Source of the DNA: Rhodobiaceae bacterium
GTDB taxonomy: Bacteria > Pseudomonadota > Alphaproteobacteria > Parvibaculales > Parvibaculaceae
DNA length: 6,199 nt
Direction of reading: 5' to 3'
NCBI GenBank assembly: GCA_002746275.1
Contig: NVWR01000003.1
Location: 374,901 to 381,099, forward strand
This document shows positions 1 to 6,199 of the stretch, piece after piece. The notes under the pieces are model-generated. The model worked only from the letters and a program-made list of their open reading frames with translations, had not been told where the DNA came from and did not search any database. Numbering within the stretch: position 1 is the stretch's first letter; each line of letters starts with the position of its first letter. Made by a program: the position numbers and the translations under genes.

Positions 1-50
1 CGTTACAAACTCTATCAAACGTCTGGTCGAAACCAGATGGACAATTTTTC

Positions 51-1355
51 TTGCCGCCTTTACGCGAATTCAATCAACACCCACAGCGCAGCGCCCTGAA
101 TGATGAAATTCATTCCCGGCCACCCGCAGACGTGCCCGGAGCGCTCATGTGCTCACATCTGGCCTTTGTGACAGTTGAGAACGGTCACGCGGAAGAAAAA
201 ATTGCCCTGAAATCGCTCGCCAGCCTGTTTGGGGCGGCCATCCCGGAAAATTTCGGCAACCATCTCGCCTTCGACCTTGGCAGAACCCAGCTAATATGGG
301 AGCGCCACACGGAATTTTCTACCTACACTTTTTTTGAACATCTGGACGATCTGGGAGGCAATCCGGCTGAACGCTTCTCGCACGCCCCCTTGTCACAAGT
401 CCCCGACCGCTGGCGCCAGCAGGTGAACGGTGAGCTGCTGGTGGCCATCAATCTGATGGTACGCACCGGACCGATTGCGGAAGCAAACGACCTGTTGCCC
501 GCTATTTTCGGGGACAACACGCTGGTGGGCGGCAATCTGGCCGGCGGAGGCGCTGCCGCCTGGACGGACCTGCAACTGGACGCAGATGGGTGCTCGCGCA
601 TTCTCGTCGCCAACGAAACCTTGAAACCCGGGCGCGCGGGACGGTTGGTCCACCGGCTGCTGGAGATCGAGACCTACCGCATGATGGCCCTGATGGCGTT
701 TCCCCTGGCCCGCGCCATTGCACCGGAAATCTCAGAGATGGAGCAGGAGCTTGCAACCATCGCAGGCGAAACCACCCACATCTCCGGCCTGGAAGACGAA
801 CAACACCAACTTCATCAACTGACCACGCTGGCCGCCCGCATTGAAAAAATGACAGCCCGGACAGATTTTCGCTTTTCTGCATCGCGGGCTTACTACGCTC
901 TTGTTGAGCAGCGCATTACCGAACTGGATGAGACAAAGCTCTTTGGCATTCAACAATTGGCGACCTTCATGGAACGACGGCTGGGCCCTGCCATGCGCAC
1001 CTCCGCCGCCGTCGCCGGACGCCTTGATACACTCTCCCAGCACATCGCGCGGGCCTCCGGCCTGTTGCGGACCCGTGTCGAGATTGCTGTACAGGAACAA
1101 AACCAGGCCCTTCTGACCTCCATGGAAAGCCGGGTGCGGATGCAGCTCCGGCTGCAGGAAACCGTGGAAGGCCTGTCTGCCGTCGCCATTTCCTACTATC
1201 TGCTGGGCATCGTGAATTACATGCTCAAGGCCGCCGCCAAAATGGGCAGTCCTCTCGACCCCACGCTGGCCACCGGAATTATTGCTCCGTTTGTCATTGG
1301 GAGCATTTATTGGGGCGTCCGCAAGGTGCGAAAGCGCCTGACACAGGCCCGATAA
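51..1355 (+). CDS. DUF3422 family membrane protein, function unknown
   Basis: Recognised as a DUF3422 protein by its N-terminal block HPQRSALNDEIHSRPP (residues 10-25), the usual family opening, and by its length of 434 residues, normal for the family. The middle (about 225-365) is polar and probably helical or coiled-coil. Two hydrophobic helices follow at 375-394 and 406-423, separated by a short loop, and the end is basic (RKVRKR), which suggests a cytoplasmic C-terminus. The layout of a large soluble part followed by two close C-terminal membrane helices recalls CorA-type proteins, but that is only an analogy. The start chosen is TTG at 51. The frame stays open upstream to the window edge, so the true start could lie further left, although family alignment favours a start near 51. 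The only nearby ATG (37) is in another frame and soon stops. The next gene has its own promoter, so co-transcription is not required. Confidence 0.88.
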   Translation: MPPLREFNQHPQRSALNDEIHSRPPADVPGALMCSHLAFVTVENGHAEEKIALKSLASLFGAAIPENFGNHLAFDLGRTQLIWERHTEFSTYTFFEHLDDLGGNPAERFSHAPLSQVPDRWRQQVNGELLVAINLMVRTGPIAEANDLLPAIFGDNTLVGGNLAGGGAAAWTDLQLDADGCSRILVANETLKPGRAGRLVHRLLEIETYRMMALMAFPLARAIAPEISEMEQELATIAGETTHISGLEDEQHQLHQLTTLAARIEKMTARTDFRFSASRAYYALVEQRITELDETKLFGIQQLATFMERRLGPAMRTSAAVAGRLDTLSQHIARASGLLRTRVEIAVQEQNQALLTSMESRVRMQLRLQETVEGLSAVAISYYLLGIVNYMLKAAAKMGSPLDPTLATGIIAPFVIGSIYWGVRKVRKRLTQAR

Positions 1356-1395
1356 CCCCCAAAATAAGCCCTTTTTGCTAAATAGTCGCCCAAGC

Positions 1396-1423
1396 TTGCG
1401 GGCAGCCATGAATTGCCTATAGT
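1396..1423 (+). promoter_or_regulatory. Putative sigma-70 type promoter of argG-ppa
   Basis: TTGCGG (1396-1401) and TATAGT (1418-1423) are separated by 16 bp, giving a plausible -35/-10 pair. The predicted transcript start near 1430 leaves a leader of about 28 nt before the argG ATG. An 8-bp palindrome CAAGCTTG (1391-1398) overlaps the -35 element and sits inside the imperfect dyad GCCC-N8-GGGC (1388-1403), a possible operator site. I recognise no known arginine-repressor box. The call rests on motif fit only. Confidence 0.5.
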
Positions 1424-1457
1424 GCGCGAAAATCACCACCTTTAAGGCTGGATCACC

Positions 1458-2675
1458 ATGAGCGATATTAAGAAAGTTGTACTCGCCTACTCGGGCGGCC
1501 TCGACACTTCAGTCATTCTGAAATGGCTGCAGGAAACTTATGCGTGCGAAGTGGTGACCTTTACCGCCGACCTGGGCCAGGGCGAAGAACTGAAGCCTGT
1601 CCGCGAGAAGGCCGAGATGGCTGGCGTCAAAGAAATCTACATAGAAGATCTGCGCGAAGAATTCGTCGCCAACTACGTGTTTCCCATGTTCCGGGCCAAT
1701 GCAGTCTATGAAGGCATCTATCTGCTGGGCACTTCTATCGCCAGACCCCTTATTGCCAAGCGTCAGATCGAGATTGCCGCGGAAACAGGTGCGGATGCTG
1801 TCAGCCATGGCTCAACCGGCAAGGGCAATGATCAGATCAGGTTCGAACTGGGTTATTACGCCCTCAATTCCGACATCAAAGTAATCGCCCCCTGGCGCGA
1901 GTGGGATCTCACTTCACGGACCAAGCTCATTGAATTTGCTGAAAAACATCAGATCCCCATCGCCAAAGACAAGCGCGGCGAAGCTCCTTTCTCGGTGGAC
2001 GCAAACCTTCTTCATATTTCCGCAGAAGGCAAGGTGCTGGAAGATCCAGCCATCGAAGCACCGGAATATGTTTACCAGCGCTCTGTGTCACCGGAAGAAG
2101 CCCCCGACACGCCTACAAATGTTGAGGTCGGCTTTGAAAAGGGCGACGCCGTGTCCATCGACGGCGTGGCCATGAGCCCTGCCACGCTTCTCACCAAACT
2201 GAATGAACTGGGTGGCGCCAATGGCATCGGCCGCCTCGACCTTGTGGAAAATCGGTTCGTCGGCATGAAGTCCCGGGGCGTGTACGAAACACCCGGCGGC
2301 ACCATCCTGCTTGCTGCTCACCGGGGCATCGAAACACTGACACTCGACCGAGGCGCCGCTCACCTGAAAGATGAGCTGATGCCGCGTTATGCCGAGATCA
2401 TTTACAACGGTTTCTGGTGGAGCCCTGAGCGCGAAATGCTTCAGGCTCTCATCGACACAAGCCAAGAGTGCGTCACAGGCTCTGTTACCCTTAAACTCTA
2501 CAAAGGGTCAGCTACTGTGATCGCGCGCTCCTCCCCCTTCTCGCTCTACTCCGAAGCACACGTAACCTTCGAAGATGACGCGGGTGCCTACGATCAGAAG
2601 GATGCTGCTGGCTTTATCAAGCTCAACGCCCTTCGCCTGCGTCTCCTCCAAGCCCGCAACAATCGGAACAAGTAA
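1458..2675 (+). CDS. argG: Argininosuccinate synthase
   Basis: Catalyses citrulline + aspartate + ATP to argininosuccinate + AMP + PPi, the penultimate step of arginine synthesis, in the cytosol. The N-terminal ATP-pyrophosphatase loop AYSGGLDTS is at residues 10-18. The signature [18 protein letters not shown] covers 84-101, and the second nucleotide/substrate signature [13 protein letters not shown] covers 118-130. At 405 residues it matches the short class of the family (human ASS1 is 412, E. coli ArgG 447). The ATG at 1458 puts the P-loop at the usual distance from the N-terminus. Upstream, AAGG (1444-1447) is a weak ribosome site with a long 10-nt spacer. The TAA stop shares its last A with the ATG of ppa. 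The frame is intact and no key motif is missing. Confidence 0.98.
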   Translation: MSDIKKVVLAYSGGLDTSVILKWLQETYACEVVTFTADLGQGEELKPVREKAEMAGVKEIYIEDLREEFVANYVFPMFRANAVYEGIYLLGTSIARPLIAKRQIEIAAETGADAVSHGSTGKGNDQIRFELGYYALNSDIKVIAPWREWDLTSRTKLIEFAEKHQIPIAKDKRGEAPFSVDANLLHISAEGKVLEDPAIEAPEYVYQRSVSPEEAPDTPTNVEVGFEKGDAVSIDGVAMSPATLLTKLNELGGANGIGRLDLVENRFVGMKSRGVYETPGGTILLAAHRGIETLTLDRGAAHLKDELMPRYAEIIYNGFWWSPEREMLQALIDTSQECVTGSVTLKLYKGSATVIARSSPFSLYSEAHVTFEDDAGAYDQKDAAGFIKLNALRLRLLQARNNRNK

Positions 2676-2677
2676 TG
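2665..2677 (+). promoter_or_regulatory. argG/ppa stop-start overlap (TAATG), likely translational coupling
   Basis: The argG stop TAA (2673-2675) and the ppa start ATG (2675-2677) overlap by one base. Only a weak Shine-Dalgarno-like GGA (2665-2667) precedes the start. A one-base overlap with a poor ribosome site is the usual picture when ribosomes finishing the first gene re-initiate on the second. Coupling itself is inferred. Confidence 0.7.
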
Positions 2678-3211
2678 CGTATCGATCAAATCCCCATTGG
2701 CGTCAATCCTCCCTATGACCTCAACGTCATCATCGAAGTGCCCCAAGGGGGAGAACCGGTAAAGTATGAGCTCGACAAAGCCTCCGGCACGCTCTTCGTT
2801 GATCGCTTCATGCACACTTCCATGATGTACCCCTGCAATTACGGGTTCATCCCCCACACCCTGTCAGATGACGGGGACCCTGTGGATGTATTGGTGGTAA
2901 GCCGCATTCCCGTAGTGCCGGGCGCCGTGTTGCGCTCGCGCCCCATCGGGGTTTTGCTCATGGAAGATGAGGCGGGCATGGACGAGAAAATTCTCGCCGT
3001 CCCTGTGGATGCACTTAATCCCTACTACAAAGATATTTCCTCCTACCGCGACATGCCAAAAATCCTGCTTGATCGCATCGCCCACTTCTTTGATCACTAC
3101 AAAGATCTGGAAGAAGGAAAATGGGTAAAAATTGATCGCTGGGGATCTGCCGAAGAAGCTGTGGACCTGATCCGCAAAGGCATCGAGGCGGCCAAACAAC
3201 AAGACTCCTAA
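2675..3211 (+). CDS. ppa: Inorganic pyrophosphatase (family I, soluble)
   Basis: Hydrolyses pyrophosphate to two phosphates in the cytosol with Mg2+, pulling PPi-releasing biosynthetic reactions forward. The signature DGDPVDV is at residues 66-72. Residues equivalent to the E. coli active site are all present with an offset of one: K30, E32, R44, Y56, D66, D68, D71, D98, D103, K105, Y142 and K143. The length of 178 residues is typical of bacterial family I enzymes (E. coli about 176). The start overlaps the argG stop, so the two genes are surely one transcript. Upstream ArgG makes PPi, which fits a functional pairing, although a single ppa would serve the whole cell. The gene ends 15 bp before a strong palindromic terminator. 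Nothing suggests decay. Confidence 0.97.
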   Translation: MRIDQIPIGVNPPYDLNVIIEVPQGGEPVKYELDKASGTLFVDRFMHTSMMYPCNYGFIPHTLSDDGDPVDVLVVSRIPVVPGAVLRSRPIGVLLMEDEAGMDEKILAVPVDALNPYYKDISSYRDMPKILLDRIAHFFDHYKDLEEGKWVKIDRWGSAEEAVDLIRKGIEAAKQQDS

Positions 3212-3226
3212 GCGCTCACCTTTAAG

Positions 3227-3267
3227 CGGCCACCCTCATGAGGGTGGCCGTAACTTTCCTTTCTCCC
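3227..3267 (+). terminator. Palindromic terminator after ppa, possibly bidirectional
   Basis: A perfect 24-bp palindrome lies at 3227-3250, with arms of 12 bp (left arm CGGCCACCCTCA). It is followed on the + strand by a pyrimidine-rich run (3251-3267, TAACTTTCCTTTCTCCC) rather than a clean T-tract. It sits between convergent genes. On the - strand the flank is not T-rich, so termination there is less sure. The stop codon of the leftward hydroxylase gene (3238-3236) lies at its centre. Confidence 0.75.
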
Positions 3268-4048
3268 GACGCATAAATGGCAAACGCAATATTTGCCCCA
3301 AGCTCATGTTGCTGGCGTCCGGATAAGACACAATCCCATAATGTACCGACGCCGCTCCCTGAGGAGACGTATAGGTCCGAAAAGCCCGGTCGAACACAGG
3401 CAACAGATTGCCGTAATTGGTATCGGTCTCCGTCTGATCTGACGAATGATGCAGCTTGTGAAAGTTGGGAGTAACCCAAAGCAGCGCAAGCAAACGATCC
3501 ACCCACGACACGACACGAAAGTTCCCGTGTTCAAAAAGCGCGTTCAGCGCTGACAAAGCGCGGTATGCGGCGACAGCTTCGGGTGTCGCACCCAATCCCA
3601 TCGCAAATATCGCAATCACAACAAAACGCCATGCGCCTTCACCCGGGTGTTGGCGAAAGCTCGTTGTCACATCCACCAGACTGTCCGTGTGATGCACCAG
3701 GTGCAGGCGCCAAAGGTAGGGCACTTTGTGGAGCATCAAATGTGCCAACCAGGTCGCAAAATCCAGAACGACAATGACGAGAAGAATATCAAGCCATTCA
3801 TTATCGAGTGAAATCAAGCTCCAGCCCTGGGTGCGCCCGTAGGCAAGCATTGTCACCAAGAGAATACTGAGGAAAAAGTTCAAGCCCAGCGTGAGCATCA
3901 TCAGCGCAAGATTGATCCGCACACGACGCCCCCCAGCTCCCCGTTTGTGAAGTGGGATAACAAGCTCGGCGAGCGCGATAAACGCCATCACTAGAAAAAC
4001 AGGAAGAAGACCGGAAAGAAAGACAGGCAGAGAAGACAGCAACGACAT
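3236..4048 (-). CDS. Fatty acid hydroxylase / sterol desaturase family membrane di-iron enzyme
   Basis: A 270-residue membrane protein of the fatty acid hydroxylase superfamily, whose members use a non-haem di-iron centre and O2 to hydroxylate or desaturate lipids. The histidine boxes are visible: HLMLH (103-107), HLVHH (116-120) and HKLHH (197-201). Extra conserved histidines occur in RQHPGE (H134) and EHGNF (H174), and TDTNYG follows the last box (208-213). Hydrophobic segments lie near 7-32, 46-70, 85-102 and 141-165, so it is an inner-membrane protein with the boxes on the cytoplasmic face, as known for the family. The start is supported by GAGG (4058-4055) six bases before the ATG. The substrate cannot be told from sequence: a sterol, hopanoid, fatty acid or ether lipid are all possible. 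It is the last of three leftward genes, 159 bp after the glycosylase gene. Confidence 0.9.
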   Translation of the reverse strand: MSLLSSLPVFLSGLLPVFLVMAFIALAELVIPLHKRGAGGRRVRINLALMMLTLGLNFFLSILLVTMLAYGRTQGWSLISLDNEWLDILLVIVVLDFATWLAHLMLHKVPYLWRLHLVHHTDSLVDVTTSFRQHPGEGAWRFVVIAIFAMGLGATPEAVAAYRALSALNALFEHGNFRVVSWVDRLLALLWVTPNFHKLHHSSDQTETDTNYGNLLPVFDRAFRTYTSPQGAASVHYGIVSYPDASNMSLGQILRLPFMRREKGKLRPPS

Positions 4049-4054
4049 GACAAA

Positions 4055-4058
4055 CCTC
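4055..4058 (-). promoter_or_regulatory. Ribosome binding site of the hydroxylase gene
   Basis: GAGG on the - strand lies six bases upstream of the ATG at 4048. It is the clearest Shine-Dalgarno match in the window and fixes the start of this gene. Confidence 0.7.
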
Positions 4059-4152
4059 GTTCGACAAGTCTCCGGAGAGACAAGTTCGAACGGTGCTTGG
4101 GCCGATTTGGCCAGACGTCCCGGGAGACCGCTTTACCCCGGCGAGGGGAAGC
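4059..4152. repeat. Cluster of dyads and a direct repeat in the hydroxylase leader
   Basis: This gap holds several short symmetrical elements. GTTCGA (4059-4064) and TCGAAC (4086-4091) form an inverted pair around the palindrome TCTCCGGAGA (4069-4078). GACAAGT is repeated directly at 4063-4069 and 4079-4085, 16 bp apart. Further upstream of the gene are GGCC-N5-GGCC (4100-4112), TCCCGGGA (4118-4125) and a bulged hairpin (4130-4152; CCCC/GGGG core with GCTT/AAGC base). They could be operator or leader structures. No protein or riboswitch family is recognised. Confidence 0.45.
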
Positions 4153-4207
4153 TAGAACATGTGGGGCTTATCTACAGAGCCAATTTCTCGACAAAGAAAG
4201 AACCATT

Positions 4208-4882
4208 TCAGAGCGGGTCAGCAGAAAGCGCCAGCACACGGCTGATTTCCGTGAGGGAGAGACCACTTTCCGCACGCCACTCGCTGAACGCTTCTTGCAC
4301 AGCGACCAACGCTTTCTTGGATGTCGGCGCTTTATCTACAATTCCCGCATTCACCAGAGCTGCAACCACCGAGGACGACAAGATCCAAGCGTCCACGCCA
4401 GAAAATCGTAGAAAGTACTGCGCCGAGGCACCCGAAAGACGACTGCCTCGTTTTTTCAACATGTCTAACAGGCCCATAAAGTCGTCCGGCTTGGATCCCG
4501 CAAAGAAAGCCCCCGCACTGCCGTGCTCCCGTGCCAACTCGGTGATCAGCCGCGCATTCTCAACAGTCGCCTTGATCTTCGCTCCATTGCGTACAATCCG
4601 TGTGTCTGAAACCAGCCGGCCAAGATCATCGTCTGAGTAGAAGGCAACTTTGTGCGGATCAAACTGGTCAAAGGCTTCTTCAAAACCGGACCACTTGGCT
4701 TCAATGATTTTCCAAACAAAGCCAGCCTGGAAAACCGATTTGGTCATCGCCGCCAGCCACCGGTCGTCAGGAATTTTCTTGAGCGCCGCTTTAGACTTGG
4801 GCTTCATCATTTGCGCCGCGATGGCCGCTTCACCCCCGTGCCGTTTGCACGCGCGTTTGTAAATTTTATCGAACCCTTCCAT
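4208..4882 (-). CDS. DNA-3-methyladenine glycosylase I (Tag)-like protein, divergent
   Basis: Related to Tag, the helix-hairpin-helix glycosylase that removes 3-methyladenine from alkylated DNA. Matching blocks are FQAGFVW (51-57; E. coli GQQAGLSW), FDPHKVA (74-80; FDPVKVA), RIVRNGAKI (95-103; GIIRHRGKI) and LKKRGSRLSGA (142-152; LKKRGFKFVGT). Important differences are visible. The E. coli zinc ligands Cys4, His17, His175 and Cys179 have no counterparts. The position of Glu38, which recognises the base, is Ser49. The N-terminus (1-45) is a different basic stretch. D164 in GVDAWIL lies roughly where other HhH glycosylases keep the catalytic Asp. I recall this as a distinct, widespread alphaproteobacterial subgroup, so it is probably a real repair enzyme with altered substrate range rather than decay. 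At 224 residues it exceeds E. coli Tag (187). The ATG at 4882 is the only start before an in-frame TAG upstream, and its ribosome site is weak. It begins 58 bp after the serine hydrolase stop and may share its transcript. Confidence 0.82.
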   Translation of the reverse strand: MEGFDKIYKRACKRHGGEAAIAAQMMKPKSKAALKKIPDDRWLAAMTKSVFQAGFVWKIIEAKWSGFEEAFDQFDPHKVAFYSDDDLGRLVSDTRIVRNGAKIKATVENARLITELAREHGSAGAFFAGSKPDDFMGLLDMLKKRGSRLSGASAQYFLRFSGVDAWILSSSVVAALVNAGIVDKAPTSKKALVAVQEAFSEWRAESGLSLTEISRVLALSADPL

Positions 4883-4940
4883 TGGGAAATTCTCACTCTG
4901 TTGGAAGCATGATCTTGTCTATGTCCAGACCCATATACGC

Positions 4941-6199
4941 CTACGGGATCTGCCAGCCCGGTTCCTCACCCATCACATGGCTTGCAATTTCTTGCACCAA
5001 GACTCCTGCCTTGGATGAATTGGTCAGGACGACAACACCTGTTTGGCGACGCAAATTCACCACCATAATCGATTGAAAACCCGGATTTGAACCCCATTGC
5101 CAACCCGTCCGGCCTGTGACCCCATCGCGCACACCCAGCCCCAGCCCCCAGCCGATACCCTCTTCAATCGGAATACTTTGGGCCAACATTTTGTCCCGCA
5201 TTTCAGTGCCAACAACATCACCCTTAAGAAGCCCTTCAACAAACAACCCCATATCATGCGAACTTGCGCGAAGGGAATAGGCAGGGTTGACCGTATCACC
5301 TGCCATTGCAGGCACTGGTACGTTGCGACCGACGAAGAAAAGGCTCGCAATAAAAACAAGCCCAATCGCAACCGACATCATCACCGGATCTGTCCGTCGC
5401 TGACCTCGCGCCAAAGTCCCATCAGAGGGGCCCAGAAGACCCAGAAAAGCAAAAACCAGTAGGAGGACAAGCGTGCCGATGAAAAGAGCCGCACCGAACG
5501 CAACAACATAAGCCACGATAAAAAGCAACGCCCAAGCGCCCAAGGTCATCCCGATAAGCCCGAGCGTTCCGGCAAGAGAAAGGACCACCGCCGGTGCAAT
5601 CTCAATCAGGTTGAGCTTCAACCGATTGAGGCCGAACCGCACAATAAGCGCCGTAGCGCCCGCCAGAAAAAGAAAGAAAAGTGCGAGAGGAAGCAGAAAA
5701 GCAAGCAGGAGATGAAAGAGAGGCGCAAATCCCCGTGCGACCGTTGCAACCAGTGGGTCAGCAAGACCATACGCCGACGATGCCATACCAAGAGGTCCCA
5801 GCACACGGGTCTGCATGAACCTGTCAAAAGGCATATCAGTGACATGCGCCAGAACCTGTCCCAGATACATGTAGCCAACACCAGAATATGAGAACCGCTC
5901 GCCAGGCGGCGCCCAGCTTTCGTCGCTGCAACACCACACAACATTGGAAAGCCCCGACGTGTGCGTCAAAACCTGGCGAAGCGTAATCAGTTCATGGTCA
6001 TCTTTGTTTCCGAGCCACGGAACATCAAGTTTGGAGCCCAGAGGCGCATCAAGGGAAAGCTGCCCCTCTTCAACAAGAGCCAACGCCCCCAGGGCGACAA
6101 CAGGCTTGCTAAGGGACGCAGCCTCAAAAATCGTATTCGCTGTAACGCGGGAGGTCCCAGAGAAATCACTGGTGCCATACCCCTGCTCAAAAATAATCT
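4941..6199 (-). CDS. Beta-lactamase-fold serine hydrolase with an internal membrane region, 5' end cut by window
   Basis: The 418 visible residues run to the right edge without a start, so the N-terminus (any signal peptide or anchor) is missing. The TTG at 6083 is internal, not the start. The nucleophile motif SLSK (S28, K31 of the visible part; Ser codon at 6116-6114) is followed by LTHTSGL (77-83) and FSYSGVGY (Y104, with Gly in place of the usual Asn of YxN). The C-terminal part has RASSHDMG (310-317) and WGSNPGF (368-374), in place of the HTG/KTG motif. Between the halves, about 155-300 is strongly hydrophobic, best read as four membrane helices (about 159-185, 201-222, 224-256, 274-290) with basic loops at 187-194 and 264-268. 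The family covers class C beta-lactamases, D-aminopeptidases, PBP-like peptidases and esterases. The true substrate is unknown, and antibiotic resistance should not be assumed. The catalytic halves are probably periplasmic. Confidence 0.9.
   Translation of the reverse strand, partial: IIFEQGYGTSDFSGTSRVTANTIFEAASLSKPVVALGALALVEEGQLSLDAPLGSKLDVPWLGNKDDHELITLRQVLTHTSGLSNVVWCCSDESWAPPGERFSYSGVGYMYLGQVLAHVTDMPFDRFMQTRVLGPLGMASSAYGLADPLVATVARGFAPLFHLLLAFLLPLALFFLFLAGATALIVRFGLNRLKLNLIEIAPAVVLSLAGTLGLIGMTLGAWALLFIVAYVVAFGAALFIGTLVLLLVFAFLGLLGPSDGTLARGQRRTDPVMMSVAIGLVFIASLFFVGRNVPVPAMAGDTVNPAYSLRASSHDMGLFVEGLLKGDVVGTEMRDKMLAQSIPIEEGIGWGLGLGVRDGVTGRTGWQWGSNPGFQSIMVVNLRRQTGVVVLTNSSKAGVLVQEIASHVMGEEPGWQIP

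Noticed and set aside
37..96. ATG at 37 as start of the DUF3422 gene
   Set aside because: It is in another frame and meets a stop after 20 codons.
1356..1380. Possible terminator after the DUF3422 gene (A-run and T-run near 1360-1376)
   Set aside because: No GC-rich stem can be formed between the A- and T-runs.
732..1439. Long open frame on the - strand (235 codons) opposite the DUF3422 gene
   Set aside because: It lies antisense to a recognised gene, has an odd composition and no known motif, and runs through the argG promoter region. It is a shadow of codon bias.
3217..3226. CACCTTTAAG occurs both before argG (1437-1446) and after ppa (3217-3226), suggesting a mobile unit with flanking repeats
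   Set aside because: Ten-base repeats are expected several times by chance in 6 kb, and no other sign of mobility surrounds the pair.
4047..4640. 197-codon + strand open frame opposite the glycosylase gene and the leader of the hydroxylase gene
   Set aside because: The opposite strand holds well-recognised proteins. The translation is Ser/Arg/Ala-rich without motifs, and no ribosome site is evident.
4941..6199. Antibiotic-resistance beta-lactamase
   Set aside because: The YSG and WGS motifs and the membrane insertion fit a divergent serine hydrolase. Nothing supports a resistance role or a mobile context.

Overview
The window looks like ordinary chromosome of a moderately GC-rich proteobacterium. 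An alphaproteobacterium fits best, judging from the DUF3422 protein, the CTTGCG/TATAGT-type promoter and my recollection of close relatives of the Tag-like glycosylase in that class. The order cannot be fixed from this sequence. I see no mobile element, tRNA, rRNA or CRISPR array.

Layout: the left half (1-3211) is transcribed rightward. It holds a DUF3422 membrane protein (51-1355), a 102-bp gap with a plausible promoter, argG (argininosuccinate synthase, 1458-2675) and ppa (inorganic pyrophosphatase, 2675-3211). The argG stop and the ppa start share one base (TAATG). ArgG releases pyrophosphate and Ppa destroys it, so this looks like a translationally coupled pair that makes the last-but-one step of arginine synthesis irreversible.

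The right half is transcribed leftward. From the right edge it holds a serine hydrolase of the beta-lactamase/PBP-like fold, cut by the window end (6199-4941), then a divergent DNA-3-methyladenine glycosylase I homologue (4882-4208), then a fatty acid hydroxylase/sterol desaturase family membrane enzyme (4048-3236). The two halves converge on a perfect 24-bp palindrome (3227-3250), a probable terminator, whose centre contains the stop codon of the leftward hydroxylase gene.

The most unusual items are: (1) the serine hydrolase, whose beta-lactamase fold is split in its middle by about 140 residues of membrane helices; (2) the overlapping argG-ppa pair; (3) the Tag-like glycosylase, which lacks the zinc-site and substrate-recognition residues of E. 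coli Tag; (4) a dyad- and repeat-rich leader before the hydroxylase. I do not see a clearly new defence or mobile system here.
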